Of a stretch of DNA of 64,000 bases, positions 43,700 to 51,969 are shown in pieces. The first letter of the stretch is position 1, and every line of letters starts with the position of its first letter. Both the position numbers and the translations under genes were made by a program. The stretch is taken from positions 62,001 to 126,000 of the forward strand of contig NZ_VOHA01000005.1 in NCBI RefSeq assembly GCF_007859315.1, written 5' to 3'. The stretch is from Reyranella sp. CPCC 100927 (GTDB lineage: Bacteria > Pseudomonadota > Alphaproteobacteria > Reyranellales > Reyranellaceae). The notes beneath the pieces were generated by a model that had not been told where the DNA came from, did not search any database, and saw only the letters and a list, made by a program, of their open reading frames with translations.

Positions 43700-44884
43700 A
43701 TGAAAAGCTGGTTCCCCGTATTGTCGTGCGTGGTTGTTGGCCTGACCCTCTCGGCAGCCGCCGCCGAGGAGAAAAAGTACAGTCCGGGCGCGTCCGACAG
43801 CGAGATCAAGATCGGCCACACCATTCCCTACAGTGGTCCGGTGTCGGCCTACGGCGTCGGTGGTCGCTGTCTGGCCGCCTATTTCAAGAGGCTCAACAGC
43901 GAAGGCGGTATCAACGGCCGGCAGGTGAACTTCATCTCGCTGGATGACGCCTACAGTCCACCCAAGACCGTGGAACAGACGCGTAAGCTGGTCGAGCAGG
44001 ACCGGGTTCTGCTGATCTTCGGCACCGTCGGTACGCCGACCAATACGGCGGTCCACAAGTACCTCAACACCAAGCAGGTACCGCAGCTGATGATCTCGAC
44101 CGGCGCGTCGAAATTCAACGATACGGCCAGGTTCCCGTGGACCATGCCGCTCTACCCGTCATATCAGATCGAACAGAAAATCTACGCCGACTACGTGCTG
44201 AAGCACCGGCCGAATGCCCGGATCGGGGTTCTGTACGCCAACGACGATTTCGGCAAGGACCACCTGCATGGGCTGAAACACGCCCTGGGTGAGACGGGCA
44301 AGAAACTGCTGGTGGCCGAGCAGAGCTACGAGACGACGGATCCCACCATCGAGTCGCAGATCATCGCACTCAAGGCATCGGGAGCGGACGTGCTCATCAA
44401 CATCAGCACGCCGAAGTTCGCCACCCAGGCGATCCGTAAGGTCTACGATCTCGACTGGAAGCCCTTGCACCTCCTGGTCAACGCGTCGGGTGCCATCAGC
44501 CAGGTCCTGGCACCCGCCGGGTTCGAGAAGTCGGTCGGCGTGATTTCGACGGCGTTCGTCAAGTTGCCCAGCGATCCGGCGTGGGCGAACGACGACGACA
44601 TGAAGAACTACCTCGCGTTCATGAAAAACTGGGCACCACAGGAGCCGCTCGACGATTGCGTCGCCTCGCACCTGACGGCGTCGGTGCTGCAGCATGTCTT
44701 ACAGCGTGTTGGCAGCAATTTGACGCGAGAGAACATCATGAATGCGGCCAAGAATCTCAAGGATCTTCGACCGCCGTTGCTGCTGCCGGGGATCGCTTTG
44801 ACGACGACACCGCAAGACGTCGCGGCATACCGCCGCCTTCGATTGAGACAGTTCGACGGTCAGAAGTGGGTTCTGCTCGATTGA
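43700..44884 (+). CDS. Liv-type ABC transporter substrate-binding protein, copy 2 (tandem paralogue)
   Basis: 394 residues from ATG 43700; an ATG at 43673 would add nine residues before the signal peptide. Most residues match copy 1, including long identical stretches such as NFISLDDAYSPPKTVEQTRK and GTVGTPTNTA. Differences cluster in the signal peptide and C-terminal lobe (for example DDCVASHLTASVL instead of DDAFCAMGYLAGSVL), which may change ligand choice. A tandem duplication with early divergence is inferred. An IclR gene follows 10 bp later. Confidence 0.92.
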   Translation: MKSWFPVLSCVVVGLTLSAAAAEEKKYSPGASDSEIKIGHTIPYSGPVSAYGVGGRCLAAYFKRLNSEGGINGRQVNFISLDDAYSPPKTVEQTRKLVEQDRVLLIFGTVGTPTNTAVHKYLNTKQVPQLMISTGASKFNDTARFPWTMPLYPSYQIEQKIYADYVLKHRPNARIGVLYANDDFGKDHLHGLKHALGETGKKLLVAEQSYETTDPTIESQIIALKASGADVLINISTPKFATQAIRKVYDLDWKPLHLLVNASGAISQVLAPAGFEKSVGVISTAFVKLPSDPAWANDDDMKNYLAFMKNWAPQEPLDDCVASHLTASVLQHVLQRVGSNLTRENIMNAAKNLKDLRPPLLLPGIALTTTPQDVAAYRRLRLRQFDGQKWVLLD

Positions 44885-44894
44885 ACCGAAGACG

Positions 44895-45794
44895 ATGAGG
44901 GCATCGATGCACCAGACACCGTGGTCGCAGGTACACCTGCCGCACGACGCCATGCTGTCCGCCGACGAGGCGGTGGCGAGCCGCCAATTCGTCACCTCGC
45001 TGGCGCGTGGCCTCGCCATCCTCGAGGCTTTCCGTGACGGCGACGGGAAGTTCGGCAACCAGGCGATCGCCACCCGCACGGGCCTGCCCAAGCCGACCGT
45101 GTCGCGGTTGACGCATACGCTGGTCGAGCTCGGCTACCTCGCCTACTGCCGGCGCGAGCGCAAATACTCGCTGGCGTCCTCGACCCTGGCATTGGGCTTC
45201 GCGGTGCAGCACTACAATCGCGCGCGGCACCGCCTGCGCCCGCATCTGGAAGCGCTGGTCGCCCGCTTCGGCGGCAGCGCCGTGCTGGTGGCAGCCTCGC
45301 GGCAGACGGTGATCTGCGTGGATCGCTGTGCCACCGACGGTCAGGCCGCGCCGTACGGGATCGATACCGGCGCGCGCATCGCGCTGTTCGACTCCGCGCT
45401 GGGCCGGTTGTTCGCCGCCGCGCTGCCGGCGCGCAAGCGCAGCGATGCGCTGGCGCATCTGCGCCACGACCAGCCGGCCGATGGGCAGGAGATCGCGGCG
45501 CGGATCGAGCAGATCGTGCGCAATGGCCGGAGGCAGGGCTTCTACACGTCGGAGCAGGCGGCGAGCACCGGGGGCATGACACCGGTCATGGCCTCGATCG
45601 GCGCCGCCGACGAGACGGCATCGGGCGTACTCGCCTGCTTCGTGCCGACCCGGCTGCTGACACGGGACAAGCCGCTGCTGGCGATCGGTTCCGCCTGCGC
45701 CCGGGCGGCGCAGGAGATCGCGGTGGAGGTTCTGAAAGCCACGGTCAGCCGCAACGACGGCTGCGAGCGCGGCCGTCCCGTCCGCGTCGCGTAG
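44895..45794 (+). CDS. IclR-family transcriptional regulator
   Basis: 299 residues; ATG 44907 is a possible alternative start. The winged HTH is at about 30-95 (FVTSLARGLAILEAF and IATRTGLPKPTVSRLTHTL). The effector domain follows, ending with LLAIGSACARAAQEIA. It lies 10 bp downstream of the second binding-protein gene on the same strand. It probably regulates that pair in response to the transported compound, with the operator-like sequence at 42421-42436 as a candidate site. Confidence 0.9.
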   Translation: MRASMHQTPWSQVHLPHDAMLSADEAVASRQFVTSLARGLAILEAFRDGDGKFGNQAIATRTGLPKPTVSRLTHTLVELGYLAYCRRERKYSLASSTLALGFAVQHYNRARHRLRPHLEALVARFGGSAVLVAASRQTVICVDRCATDGQAAPYGIDTGARIALFDSALGRLFAAALPARKRSDALAHLRHDQPADGQEIAARIEQIVRNGRRQGFYTSEQAASTGGMTPVMASIGAADETASGVLACFVPTRLLTRDKPLLAIGSACARAAQEIAVEVLKATVSRNDGCERGRPVRVA

Positions 45795-45800
45795 CGCCGC

Positions 45801-45834
45801 GACATGAGCGGGCCGGAGGCTCGCGCTCCCAGGG
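45801..45834. repeat. Half of a family A repeat
   Basis: One arm only, GACATGAGCGGGCC to GCGCTCCCAGGG, abutting the stop codon of the membrane-protein gene. It matches the right arm of the copies at 25.9 and 34.0 kb. Confidence 0.7.
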
Positions 45835-46473
45835 TCAACTGCCCAGCGACACCACCACGTTGACGGCGGCGGCCACCAGGACCGTGTTGAAGAAGAACGA
45901 AATGATCGAGTGCACCAGGCAGGTCACGCGCATGATGCGGACGGTCACGGCGACGTCGGAGGTCTGGGCCGCCATGCCGATCACGAAGGCGAAGTAGAGG
46001 AAGTCCCAACCGTTCGGTTCGGCATCGCCGGGGAACTGCAGGCCGCGCCGCGCGTGCGCGCCGATGGCCGGCGGCTGCCAATAGAGGTGCGCGTAGTGCA
46101 GCGCCGCCATCGTGTGGACGGTGAACCAGCCCAGCGGCACCGAAGCGAGCGTCAGTACCAGCGCCAAGGTGCCCGGGCTTTCCTTGCGGTTGATCAGGAT
46201 GAACAGCGAAACCAGGGCGACGACCGCGGTGGCGAGCGTGACGACGAAGATGATCCACACCGGCTGGTCGGCACTGTCGGCACGGTGCTTGAGGAAGTTG
46301 GCCGTCAGCCGTGGCATGCCGGTGAGCGCCAGCACCAGGTAGAACAGGAAGAACGCGTCGGCGGCGATGATGACGTCAAGCCCGGGCGCCAGCCAGCGCC
46401 CGCCCAGCCAGGCGATCACGCCGGCTACCGCGGCGACATAGAAGGCGATCCGCCGATGCGGCGGCGCTTTCAC
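45835..46473 (-). CDS. DUF1345 membrane protein
   Basis: About 212 residues with five or six hydrophobic helices and the family pattern MPRLTANFLKHRADSADQ and DFLYFAFVIGMAAQTSDV. Inner-membrane location is expected; function is unknown across the family. GTG 46473 with an AGGA upstream is the preferred start; an ATG at 46530 would add an unconserved tail overlapping repeat-like DNA. It converges with the IclR gene across a half repeat. Confidence 0.82.
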   Translation of the reverse strand: MKAPPHRRIAFYVAAVAGVIAWLGGRWLAPGLDVIIAADAFFLFYLVLALTGMPRLTANFLKHRADSADQPVWIIFVVTLATAVVALVSLFILINRKESPGTLALVLTLASVPLGWFTVHTMAALHYAHLYWQPPAIGAHARRGLQFPGDAEPNGWDFLYFAFVIGMAAQTSDVAVTVRIMRVTCLVHSIISFFFNTVLVAAAVNVVVSLGS

Positions 46474-46582
46474 CGGTGGTCCTGCGATGAGCGAACGACA
46501 TCCATGCGCAACACCTCGCGTCTTGATCATCGTAAGCGTAGCGAGGGATCGTGCGGGGGTCTACCTGTGCTGCAAATCTGCT

Positions 46583-47016
46583 GTCGTCCTGAGCGCAGCG
46601 AAGGACCTCGCGGTGCGTCGATCGAAGAGGGTGCGTGTTTCAAGGCAGGAAAGATTCACCACAGAGGCACAGAGGGCACAGAGGCTCACAGAGAGGTCAT
46701 GGGTGCGCCTTCGGTCGCGTCTCTTTTTCCTCTGTGAGCCTCTGTGCCCTCTGTGCCTGAAAGGAAACTGGCCAAGGCAGGTCGATCACACGCTGGGGGC
46801 GCGCCACTCCGTGGCGCGTCATGTGTCGATCCAGACGAAGACGCGCGACGGAGTCGCGCGCCCCCAGCGTTTGCCCAGACCACCGTGCGCCGTTTCGTTC
46901 CTTGTGGTCGGCGTAGCCGGTGCGGAACTCTGTGATGAGATCTTCAATAGAACGCACTCGTTCCGCCTTGGCCACGCGATGTACCGCAGGGTCCTTCGCT
47001 GCACTCACGACGACAG
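46583..47016. repeat. Second nested inverted-repeat unit (C arms, B and D inside)
   Basis: Outer arms 46583-46610 (GTCGTCCTGAGCGCAGCGAA) and 46987-47016 are near-complementary. Family B (46653-46759) repeats the CACCACAGAGGCACAGAGGG sequence and its inverse. Family D fills 46790-46870. The order C-B-C matches the unit at 30.6 kb, but this copy is longer. Confidence 0.8.
46790..46870. repeat. Family D inverted repeat
   Basis: Arms of about 30 bp starting ACGCTGGGGGCGCGCCACTC and ending in the near-complement GCGCGCCCCCAGCGT. Only one copy is visible in the window. Confidence 0.75.
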
Positions 47017-47020
47017 CAAG

Positions 47021-48589
47021 TCAGTTCACCCGCCTCGCGTAGCCTTCCCAGAACGGGGCGCGCAGGACGTTCTTCTGGATCTTGCCGGCGGCGGTGAGCG
47101 GCAGCGGCTCGCTGCGGATGTCGACCGAGCGCGGGCACTTGTAGCCGGCGATCTGTTCGCGGCAGTGGGTGATGATCTCCTCGGCCGTGGCCGAGGCGTC
47201 GGGTTTGAGCTGGATGATGGCGTGCACCGCCTCGCCCCACTTGGGGTGCGGGATGCCAATCACGGCGCACAGTGCGACGGCCGGGAACCGGCTGACCGCC
47301 GACTCGACCTCGACCGAATAGACGTTCTCGCCGCCCGACACGATCATGTCCTTCATGCGATCGACGACGTAGATGTAGCCATCCTCGTCCATGTAGCCGC
47401 CATCGCCGGTGTGCATCCAGCCGTCGCGCAGCGCCTTGGCCGTCTCCTCGGGCTTGTTGAGGTAGCCCAGCATGACATTGGGGCCGCGGGCGGCGATCTC
47501 GCCGGTCTGGCCGCGTGGCACCTCATTGCCGTCGGGGCCCACGATGCGGAGCTCGGACACCGGCACCACGCGGCCGGCGGCACGCAGGCGATGCGCGGTC
47601 GGCGCATCCGGATCATGGTCCTCGCGACCCAGCAGGGTGACCGACGCCGACGTCTCGGTCATGCCGTAGGCCTGCACGAAACCGCAGGTCTTGGGCAGCA
47701 CGGCGATCGCGCGCCGCAGCAGCGGTTCGGGCATCGGCGAGGCGCCATAGGTCACGGTTTCCAGGCTGGACACATCCGTCTGCGCGAAGGCGGGATGATC
47801 GAGCAGCATCTGCAGCATGGTGGGCGCGAACACCACCGCGGTCGGGCGATACTGTTCGATCAGGCGCAGCGCTTCGCCGGGCTCGAAACGCGGCGGCAGG
47901 ATGTTGCGATTGCCGCGCCCGGTCGCCGACAGCATGGTCACGATGCCGGACAGGTGGAAGAGGGGCATGGTGTGCAACAGGGCGGAGCCCTCGGCCACCA
48001 TGCGCGTGCCGTAGCCGACCAGCACCGCCGTCATCAGGTTGGTGTGGCTCAGCATCACGCCCTTGGCCTGGCCCGTGGTACCACCGGTGTAGAAGATGCC
48101 GGCGAGGTCATCGTTGCGCCGTCGCGCGTCCTCGGCCGGTGCGGCCCGTGCCACCAGTGCCTCGTAGTCGAGCATGCCGTCGGGTGCCGGTCCGTCGCCG
48201 ATCCAGATCAAGGTCGCGAGATGGGGCGCGTCCTGGCGCAGTGCCGGCGTCATGGCGGCGAAGGCGCCGTCGACGAGCAGGATCTTGGCCACCGAGTCGT
48301 TGAGGCAATAGGCGATCTCGGGACGCGCGTGGCGCACGTTCATCGGATCGAGCACGCCGCCGGCCCACAGCACGCCCCAGAGATACTCGAGATAGCGGTC
48401 CGACGCATGCGCCAGGATCGCCACTGGATCGCCGGGCCGTACCCCCAATGCCCGCAGGGCACCGGCCAGTTTCGCCGACCGCGTCGCGATCTCGGCCCAG
48501 GTACGCTGGCGCGTGCCGTGCACGGTGGCGCCCTCGCGGCCATGCAACTGCACGGCGCGCTTCAGCAGGCTGGTCAGCTCGAATGTCAT
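47021..48589 (-). CDS. AMP-forming fatty/aryl acyl-CoA ligase
   Basis: 522 residues, typical of class I adenylate-forming enzymes. It has the P-loop IFYTGGTTGQAKG, the A5 region QAYGMTETSASV, the hinge motif DGWMHTGDGGYMDEDGYIYV and the C-terminal catalytic lysine in LPLTAAGKIQKN. It activates a carboxylic acid with ATP and CoA. An upstream operator-like sequence also occurs in front of the TetR pair, so repression by one of those is likely. Chain length or aromatic nature of the acid is not readable. Confidence 0.92.
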   Translation of the reverse strand: MTFELTSLLKRAVQLHGREGATVHGTRQRTWAEIATRSAKLAGALRALGVRPGDPVAILAHASDRYLEYLWGVLWAGGVLDPMNVRHARPEIAYCLNDSVAKILLVDGAFAAMTPALRQDAPHLATLIWIGDGPAPDGMLDYEALVARAAPAEDARRRNDDLAGIFYTGGTTGQAKGVMLSHTNLMTAVLVGYGTRMVAEGSALLHTMPLFHLSGIVTMLSATGRGNRNILPPRFEPGEALRLIEQYRPTAVVFAPTMLQMLLDHPAFAQTDVSSLETVTYGASPMPEPLLRRAIAVLPKTCGFVQAYGMTETSASVTLLGREDHDPDAPTAHRLRAAGRVVPVSELRIVGPDGNEVPRGQTGEIAARGPNVMLGYLNKPEETAKALRDGWMHTGDGGYMDEDGYIYVVDRMKDMIVSGGENVYSVEVESAVSRFPAVALCAVIGIPHPKWGEAVHAIIQLKPDASATAEEIITHCREQIAGYKCPRSVDIRSEPLPLTAAGKIQKNVLRAPFWEGYARRVN

Positions 48590-48603
48590 TGGTTTCCTCC
48601 GGT

Positions 48604-48640
48604 TGATCTAAATTATATCTACCGGTCGGTAAGTCAATGG
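48604..48640 (-). promoter_or_regulatory. Promoter and TetR-type operator of the acyl-CoA ligase gene
   Basis: On the minus strand TTGACT is followed by ACCGACCGGT (48621-48630) and then TATAATTT. The operator-like decamer therefore sits between -35 and -10. The same decamer occurs at 49449-49458 between the divergent tetR genes. Confidence 0.6.
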
Positions 48641-48648
48641 AGACGATC

Positions 48649-48720
48649 GCTGTCGTCCCGAGCGCAGCGAGGGGGACCCAGCGCCGCTCCTGGATCCCGC
48701 GCTGCGCTCGGGATGACAGC
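48649..48720. repeat. Family C inverted repeat downstream of tetR
   Basis: Arms 48649-48669 (GCTGTCGTCCCGAGCGCAGC) and 48700-48720 match in all but one position. The repeat lies just after the 3' end of the minus-strand tetR gene and could form a terminator-like hairpin. Confidence 0.75.
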
Positions 48721-48727
48721 GATAATG

Positions 48728-49393
48728 CTAACTACGGCGACGCTTGGGCTTGTCAGGTGCGCGTGCGGTAGGGGCGGCGACGCCGGACAGCAGGATGTCG
48801 ACATGCATGGGGATCAGCTTGTCGGGCGGCAGGCGGCCGTCCGGCTTGGCCCATTGCGACATCCAGTTCAGCGAGCCGAAGAGGCCATGGCAGGCCACGA
48901 CGCGGTCGGGCACGACCATGCTGCCCTCGCGTTTGCCCTGGTCCAGCAGGCGATAGAGGATCTGGTTGGCCTCCTCGATACGCGTTTCCACCTCGATGCG
49001 GCCCTTTTCTCCGATCTCGCGGTTGGCGATCAGCGACAGGCAGGTGCCGTAGTCCGACATCATGAACTCGGCATAGCGGATCATGATGGCGCGCAGCTTT
49101 TCAAGCGCGGTGCCGGGGCCGGCGACGGTCGCTTTCATGAACGTCAGGATCTGCTCCTGGACCTGGATCTTGATATCCAGCAGCAGCCGGTCCTTGCTTT
49201 CGACGTAGTAGTAGATCGTGGGCTTGGTGATGTTCAGGATGTCGGCCAGCTCGTTCAGCGAGGCACCTTCGTAGCCGCGCTGGCGGAACAACGCGGCGGC
49301 CGCCTCCAGGACGGCGTCGCGCTTGAGCTGGAATTTGGACCGGTGCTTGCGGGGCGTGCTGCCCCAGGGCGATTCCGTCGTGGCGATGCTCAT
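48728..49393 (-). CDS. TetR-family transcriptional regulator
   Basis: 221 residues from ATG 49393 behind GGAAAGG. The N-terminal HTH (about 20-70) reads LFRQRGYEGASLNELADILN and ITKPTIYYYVESKDRL. The ligand domain follows to residue 200, with a basic tail KPKRRRS. It is divergent from a second TetR gene whose HTH is closely similar, and it precedes the acyl-CoA ligase gene on the same strand. A repressor responding to acyl-CoA or acid is the likely role. Confidence 0.92.
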   Translation of the reverse strand: MSIATTESPWGSTPRKHRSKFQLKRDAVLEAAAALFRQRGYEGASLNELADILNITKPTIYYYVESKDRLLLDIKIQVQEQILTFMKATVAGPGTALEKLRAIMIRYAEFMMSDYGTCLSLIANREIGEKGRIEVETRIEEANQILYRLLDQGKREGSMVVPDRVVACHGLFGSLNWMSQWAKPDGRLPPDKLIPMHVDILLSGVAAPTARAPDKPKRRRS

Positions 49394-49448
49394 GGCCTTT
49401 CCATACAGGCACGGCGGCATGGCTTCAACGCGCGCAGCGCGAAATTGG

Positions 49449-49458
49449 ACCGACCGGT
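49449..49458. promoter_or_regulatory. Shared TetR operator-like decamer between divergent tetR genes
   Basis: ACCGACCGGT, with the palindromic core GACCGGTC one step to the right. The identical decamer (opposite orientation) lies in the promoter of the acyl-CoA ligase at 48621-48630. One or both TetR proteins are probable binders. Confidence 0.6.
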
Positions 49459-49485
49459 CATTAGAAATCGATCTGATTTCAACAT

Positions 49486-49503
49486 GCAATCCTGTATGAT
49501 TGC
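49486..49503. promoter_or_regulatory. Inverted repeat in the divergent tetR promoter region
   Basis: GCAATC and GATTGC flank 6 bp, 30 bp before the plus-strand tetR start. It differs from the ACCGACCGGT site and may be a second operator, so each TetR protein could have its own. Confidence 0.45.
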
Positions 49504-49532
49504 CGCGGTGAGCCATACAGCAACGAGGTCCG

Positions 49533-50192
49533 ATGGCATCGCAAGAAACGCGGCCGGCGGGACAGCCGCCAGAGCCGCTGTGGCGGCCCGGCAGGCGGCG
49601 ACGCGCCGAGGCCTATGACGTCAAGCGCGAGGCGGTGATCGCCACGGCTGCTCGGCTGTTCCAGGAAAAGGGATATCGCAACACGACGCTGAACGATATC
49701 GCCGCCAGCCTGAACGTCACCAAGCCCACCATCTATTACTACGTGCAGAACAAGGCCGAGATCCTGGCCGAGTGCCGCGCGCGGGTGTGGGACGGCATCA
49801 GCAAGACGATCCAGGATGCTACAGAGAGCCGTAAGGTCGGCCTCGAGAAGCTCGAGATCTTCCTGAAAAGCTACGCCGAGGCGATTTCCACCGACTACGG
49901 CAAATGCCTGGTGATGACCATCCGCGACGTCGGCAGCGAGGATGCCGAGCTGCAGAAGTTCCGCCAGGGCCTGCGCGAGGCGACACAGGTGCTGCGCGAC
50001 ATCGTTGCCGAGGGCATCAAGGACAAATCGATCGCGTCGTGCGACCCGCGCATGGCGGCTTTCGCCATGTACGGCGCCCTGAACTGGATCACGTACTGGT
50101 ACGATCCGTCCGGACCCAACGATCCCAGCGAGATCGGCGAGGCGTTCGTACAGCTGTTCCGCACCGGCCTGAAGCCGCGCAAGGGACGGTAA
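49533..50192 (+). CDS. TetR-family transcriptional regulator
   Basis: 219 residues. The HTH (about 30-80) reads LFQEKGYRNTTLNDIAASLN and VTKPTIYYYVQNKAEI, closely similar to the divergent TetR protein, so the two look like paralogues. The ligand domain includes YGKCLVMTIRDVGSEDAEL. The acyl-CoA synthetase gene starts 30 bp after its stop and is probably in the same transcript, suggesting control of that enzyme. Confidence 0.92.
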   Translation: MASQETRPAGQPPEPLWRPGRRRRAEAYDVKREAVIATAARLFQEKGYRNTTLNDIAASLNVTKPTIYYYVQNKAEILAECRARVWDGISKTIQDATESRKVGLEKLEIFLKSYAEAISTDYGKCLVMTIRDVGSEDAELQKFRQGLREATQVLRDIVAEGIKDKSIASCDPRMAAFAMYGALNWITYWYDPSGPNDPSEIGEAFVQLFRTGLKPRKGR

Positions 50193-50221
50193 TCCTCCCC
50201 ACGAAACAGGGGAGGAAGAAC

Positions 50222-51805
50222 ATGGTTGATTTTATCGACCAGACGGTAGAATTTGTCCGCCAAGCAAAGAGGAAACGCACCGGGAGATCTCCGATGGCCG
50301 AGGTCACTCTCAATTCGTCCGCGTTGCAGCCGTCGCCGGCGGTCGCGGTCCCGATGGGCAGCCTGCCGGCCTATCATGCCGCGCGCGACCCTGCGCGCGC
50401 GGCGCTGACGCAGGACGACGTCACACTGCGCTGGGACGAGCTTGAGGCGCGCGCCAACCGCCGGGCCCGGCTGCTGGCATCACGCGGCGTGGGCGAGGGC
50501 GATTTCGTCACCATCGCGCTGCCCAACAGCCTCGAGTTCTTCGAAACCTCGTTCGCGATCTGGAAGCTCGGCGCCACGCCCAACATCGTGTCCTCGCGCC
50601 TGCCGGACATCGAACTGCGGGCGATCGTCGAGTTGGTACGGCCCAGCCTCGTGGTCGGTCCCGATCCGGCGCGCCTGCCGGGCTGGAACGTGCTGCCGGC
50701 CGGCCAGGTGCCGGACGCCGCGCTGTCGGCCGATGCCCTGCCGGTGAAGATTGCGCCGCACTGGAAGGCCATGAGCAGCGGCGGTTCGACCGGTCGCCCC
50801 AAGATCATCGTCGATCACATGCCGGCGGCATGGGATCCCGCGACCGGCATGCTGGGCATGCAGCCGGGCGACGTGCTGCTGAATCCCGGGCCGCTCTATC
50901 ACAATGCGCCGTTCAGCCTGATGCATGCCGGGCTGTTCATCGGCGGCCATGTCGTGAGCATGAGCCGGTTCGATCCGCTGCAGGCACTTGATCTGATCGC
51001 CCGCCATCGCGTGCAGTGGGTCAATTTCGTGCCGACCATGATGCATCGCATCTGGCGGTTGCCGGCTGAGCAGCGCACCGCGTTCGATCTCGACAGCCTG
51101 CGCGTGGTCTTCCACATGGCATCGGCCTGCCCGATGTGGCTCAAGGAGCAGTGGATCGACTGGCTGGGACCGGAGCGCATTTTCGAGCTGTACGGCGGCA
51201 CCGAACGTCAGGGGGCGACGGTGATCTCGGGCACTGAATGGCTGGCGCACAAGGGGTCGGTCGGCCGCATCGTGCCGGGCTCGAGGCTGCGGGTGGTGGA
51301 TGAGCAGGGCGGCGATTGCGCGCCCGGGCAGGTGGGTGAGATCTTCTTCTTGCCTGATGCGGGGCGAGGCTCGACCTACCACTATCTCGGCGCCGACGCC
51401 AAATCGCTGGGTGACTGGGAGTCGATCGGCGATCTCGGCTATCTCGACGCCGACGACTATCTCTACATCGTCGACCGGCGCACCGATCTCATCGTGTCGG
51501 GTGGCGCCAACATCTATCCGGCCGAGGTCGAGGCCGCGCTCGATGCCCATCCCGACGTTGGCTCCAGCGTCGTGATCGGATTGCCGGACGAGGACATGGG
51601 CCATCGCGTGCACGCCCTGGTGCAGCTGGCGCCTGACGCGCGTGGCCGGGTCGGCGAAGACGCCTTGCGCGCCTACCTCGAGTCGCGGCTGGTCCGCTAC
51701 AAGATCCCGCGCACGTTCGAGTTCGTCGACGACTTCCTGCGCGACGACGCCGGCAAGGTGCGCCGCAGCGCCCTGCGCGACGCCCGCATGGCGCGTTCGG
51801 GATGA
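50222..51805 (+). CDS. AMP-dependent acid-CoA ligase
   Basis: 527 residues from ATG 50222, 3 bp after a strong GGGGAGGAAG; ATG 50294 is an alternative that would remove 24 residues. Motifs are the P-loop SSGGSTGRPK, ELYGGTERQG and YLYIVDRRTDLIVSGGANIY with a C-terminal Lys region (DDAGKVRRS). It belongs to the fatty acid or bile-acid-CoA-ligase-like part of the superfamily. Together with the ligase at 47.0 kb it gives two acid-activating enzymes around one TetR pair. Confidence 0.9.
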   Translation: MVDFIDQTVEFVRQAKRKRTGRSPMAEVTLNSSALQPSPAVAVPMGSLPAYHAARDPARAALTQDDVTLRWDELEARANRRARLLASRGVGEGDFVTIALPNSLEFFETSFAIWKLGATPNIVSSRLPDIELRAIVELVRPSLVVGPDPARLPGWNVLPAGQVPDAALSADALPVKIAPHWKAMSSGGSTGRPKIIVDHMPAAWDPATGMLGMQPGDVLLNPGPLYHNAPFSLMHAGLFIGGHVVSMSRFDPLQALDLIARHRVQWVNFVPTMMHRIWRLPAEQRTAFDLDSLRVVFHMASACPMWLKEQWIDWLGPERIFELYGGTERQGATVISGTEWLAHKGSVGRIVPGSRLRVVDEQGGDCAPGQVGEIFFLPDAGRGSTYHYLGADAKSLGDWESIGDLGYLDADDYLYIVDRRTDLIVSGGANIYPAEVEAALDAHPDVGSSVVIGLPDEDMGHRVHALVQLAPDARGRVGEDALRAYLESRLVRYKIPRTFEFVDDFLRDDAGKVRRSALRDARMARSG

Positions 51806-51821
51806 CGAGGAAGATGAAGAA

Positions 51822-51943
51822 GATTCACCACAGAGGCACAGAGGACACAGAGAAACACAGAGAAGGATAGTGCGCACGACAGGCGCGCGAACTCGTTCTC
51901 TCTGTGCCCCTCAGTGTCCTCTGTGTCTCTGTGGGGAATCTTG
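51822..51943. repeat. Family B inverted repeat, copy 3
   Basis: Starts GATTCACCACAGAGGCACAG and ends in the near-complement CTCTGTGGGGAATC. It lacks the family C arms that enclose the other two copies, apart from a partial GTTCGGGATGAC before it. It lies between the ligase and SDR genes. Confidence 0.8.
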
Positions 51944-51969
51944 TTCCGGCAATACAGCAGGAGATTGGA

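Larger units (their letters stand above)
46474..47020. other. Repeat-filled intergenic region without genes
   Basis: About 550 bp holding, in order, a degenerate family C arm (46524-46556), a nested unit of family C arms around a family B repeat (46583-47016) and a family D inverted repeat (46790-46870) inside that unit. Open frames here are translations of repeats and do not look like proteins. Confidence 0.75.

Noticed and set aside
41072-44056. 994-codon minus-strand frame spanning the racemase and binding-protein genes
   Set aside because: Crosses genes on both strands and includes intergenic DNA; the real genes there have clear motifs.
46487-49618. 1043-codon plus-strand frame over the acyl-CoA ligase and tetR genes
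   Set aside because: Begins in repeats and lies antisense to two conserved genes.
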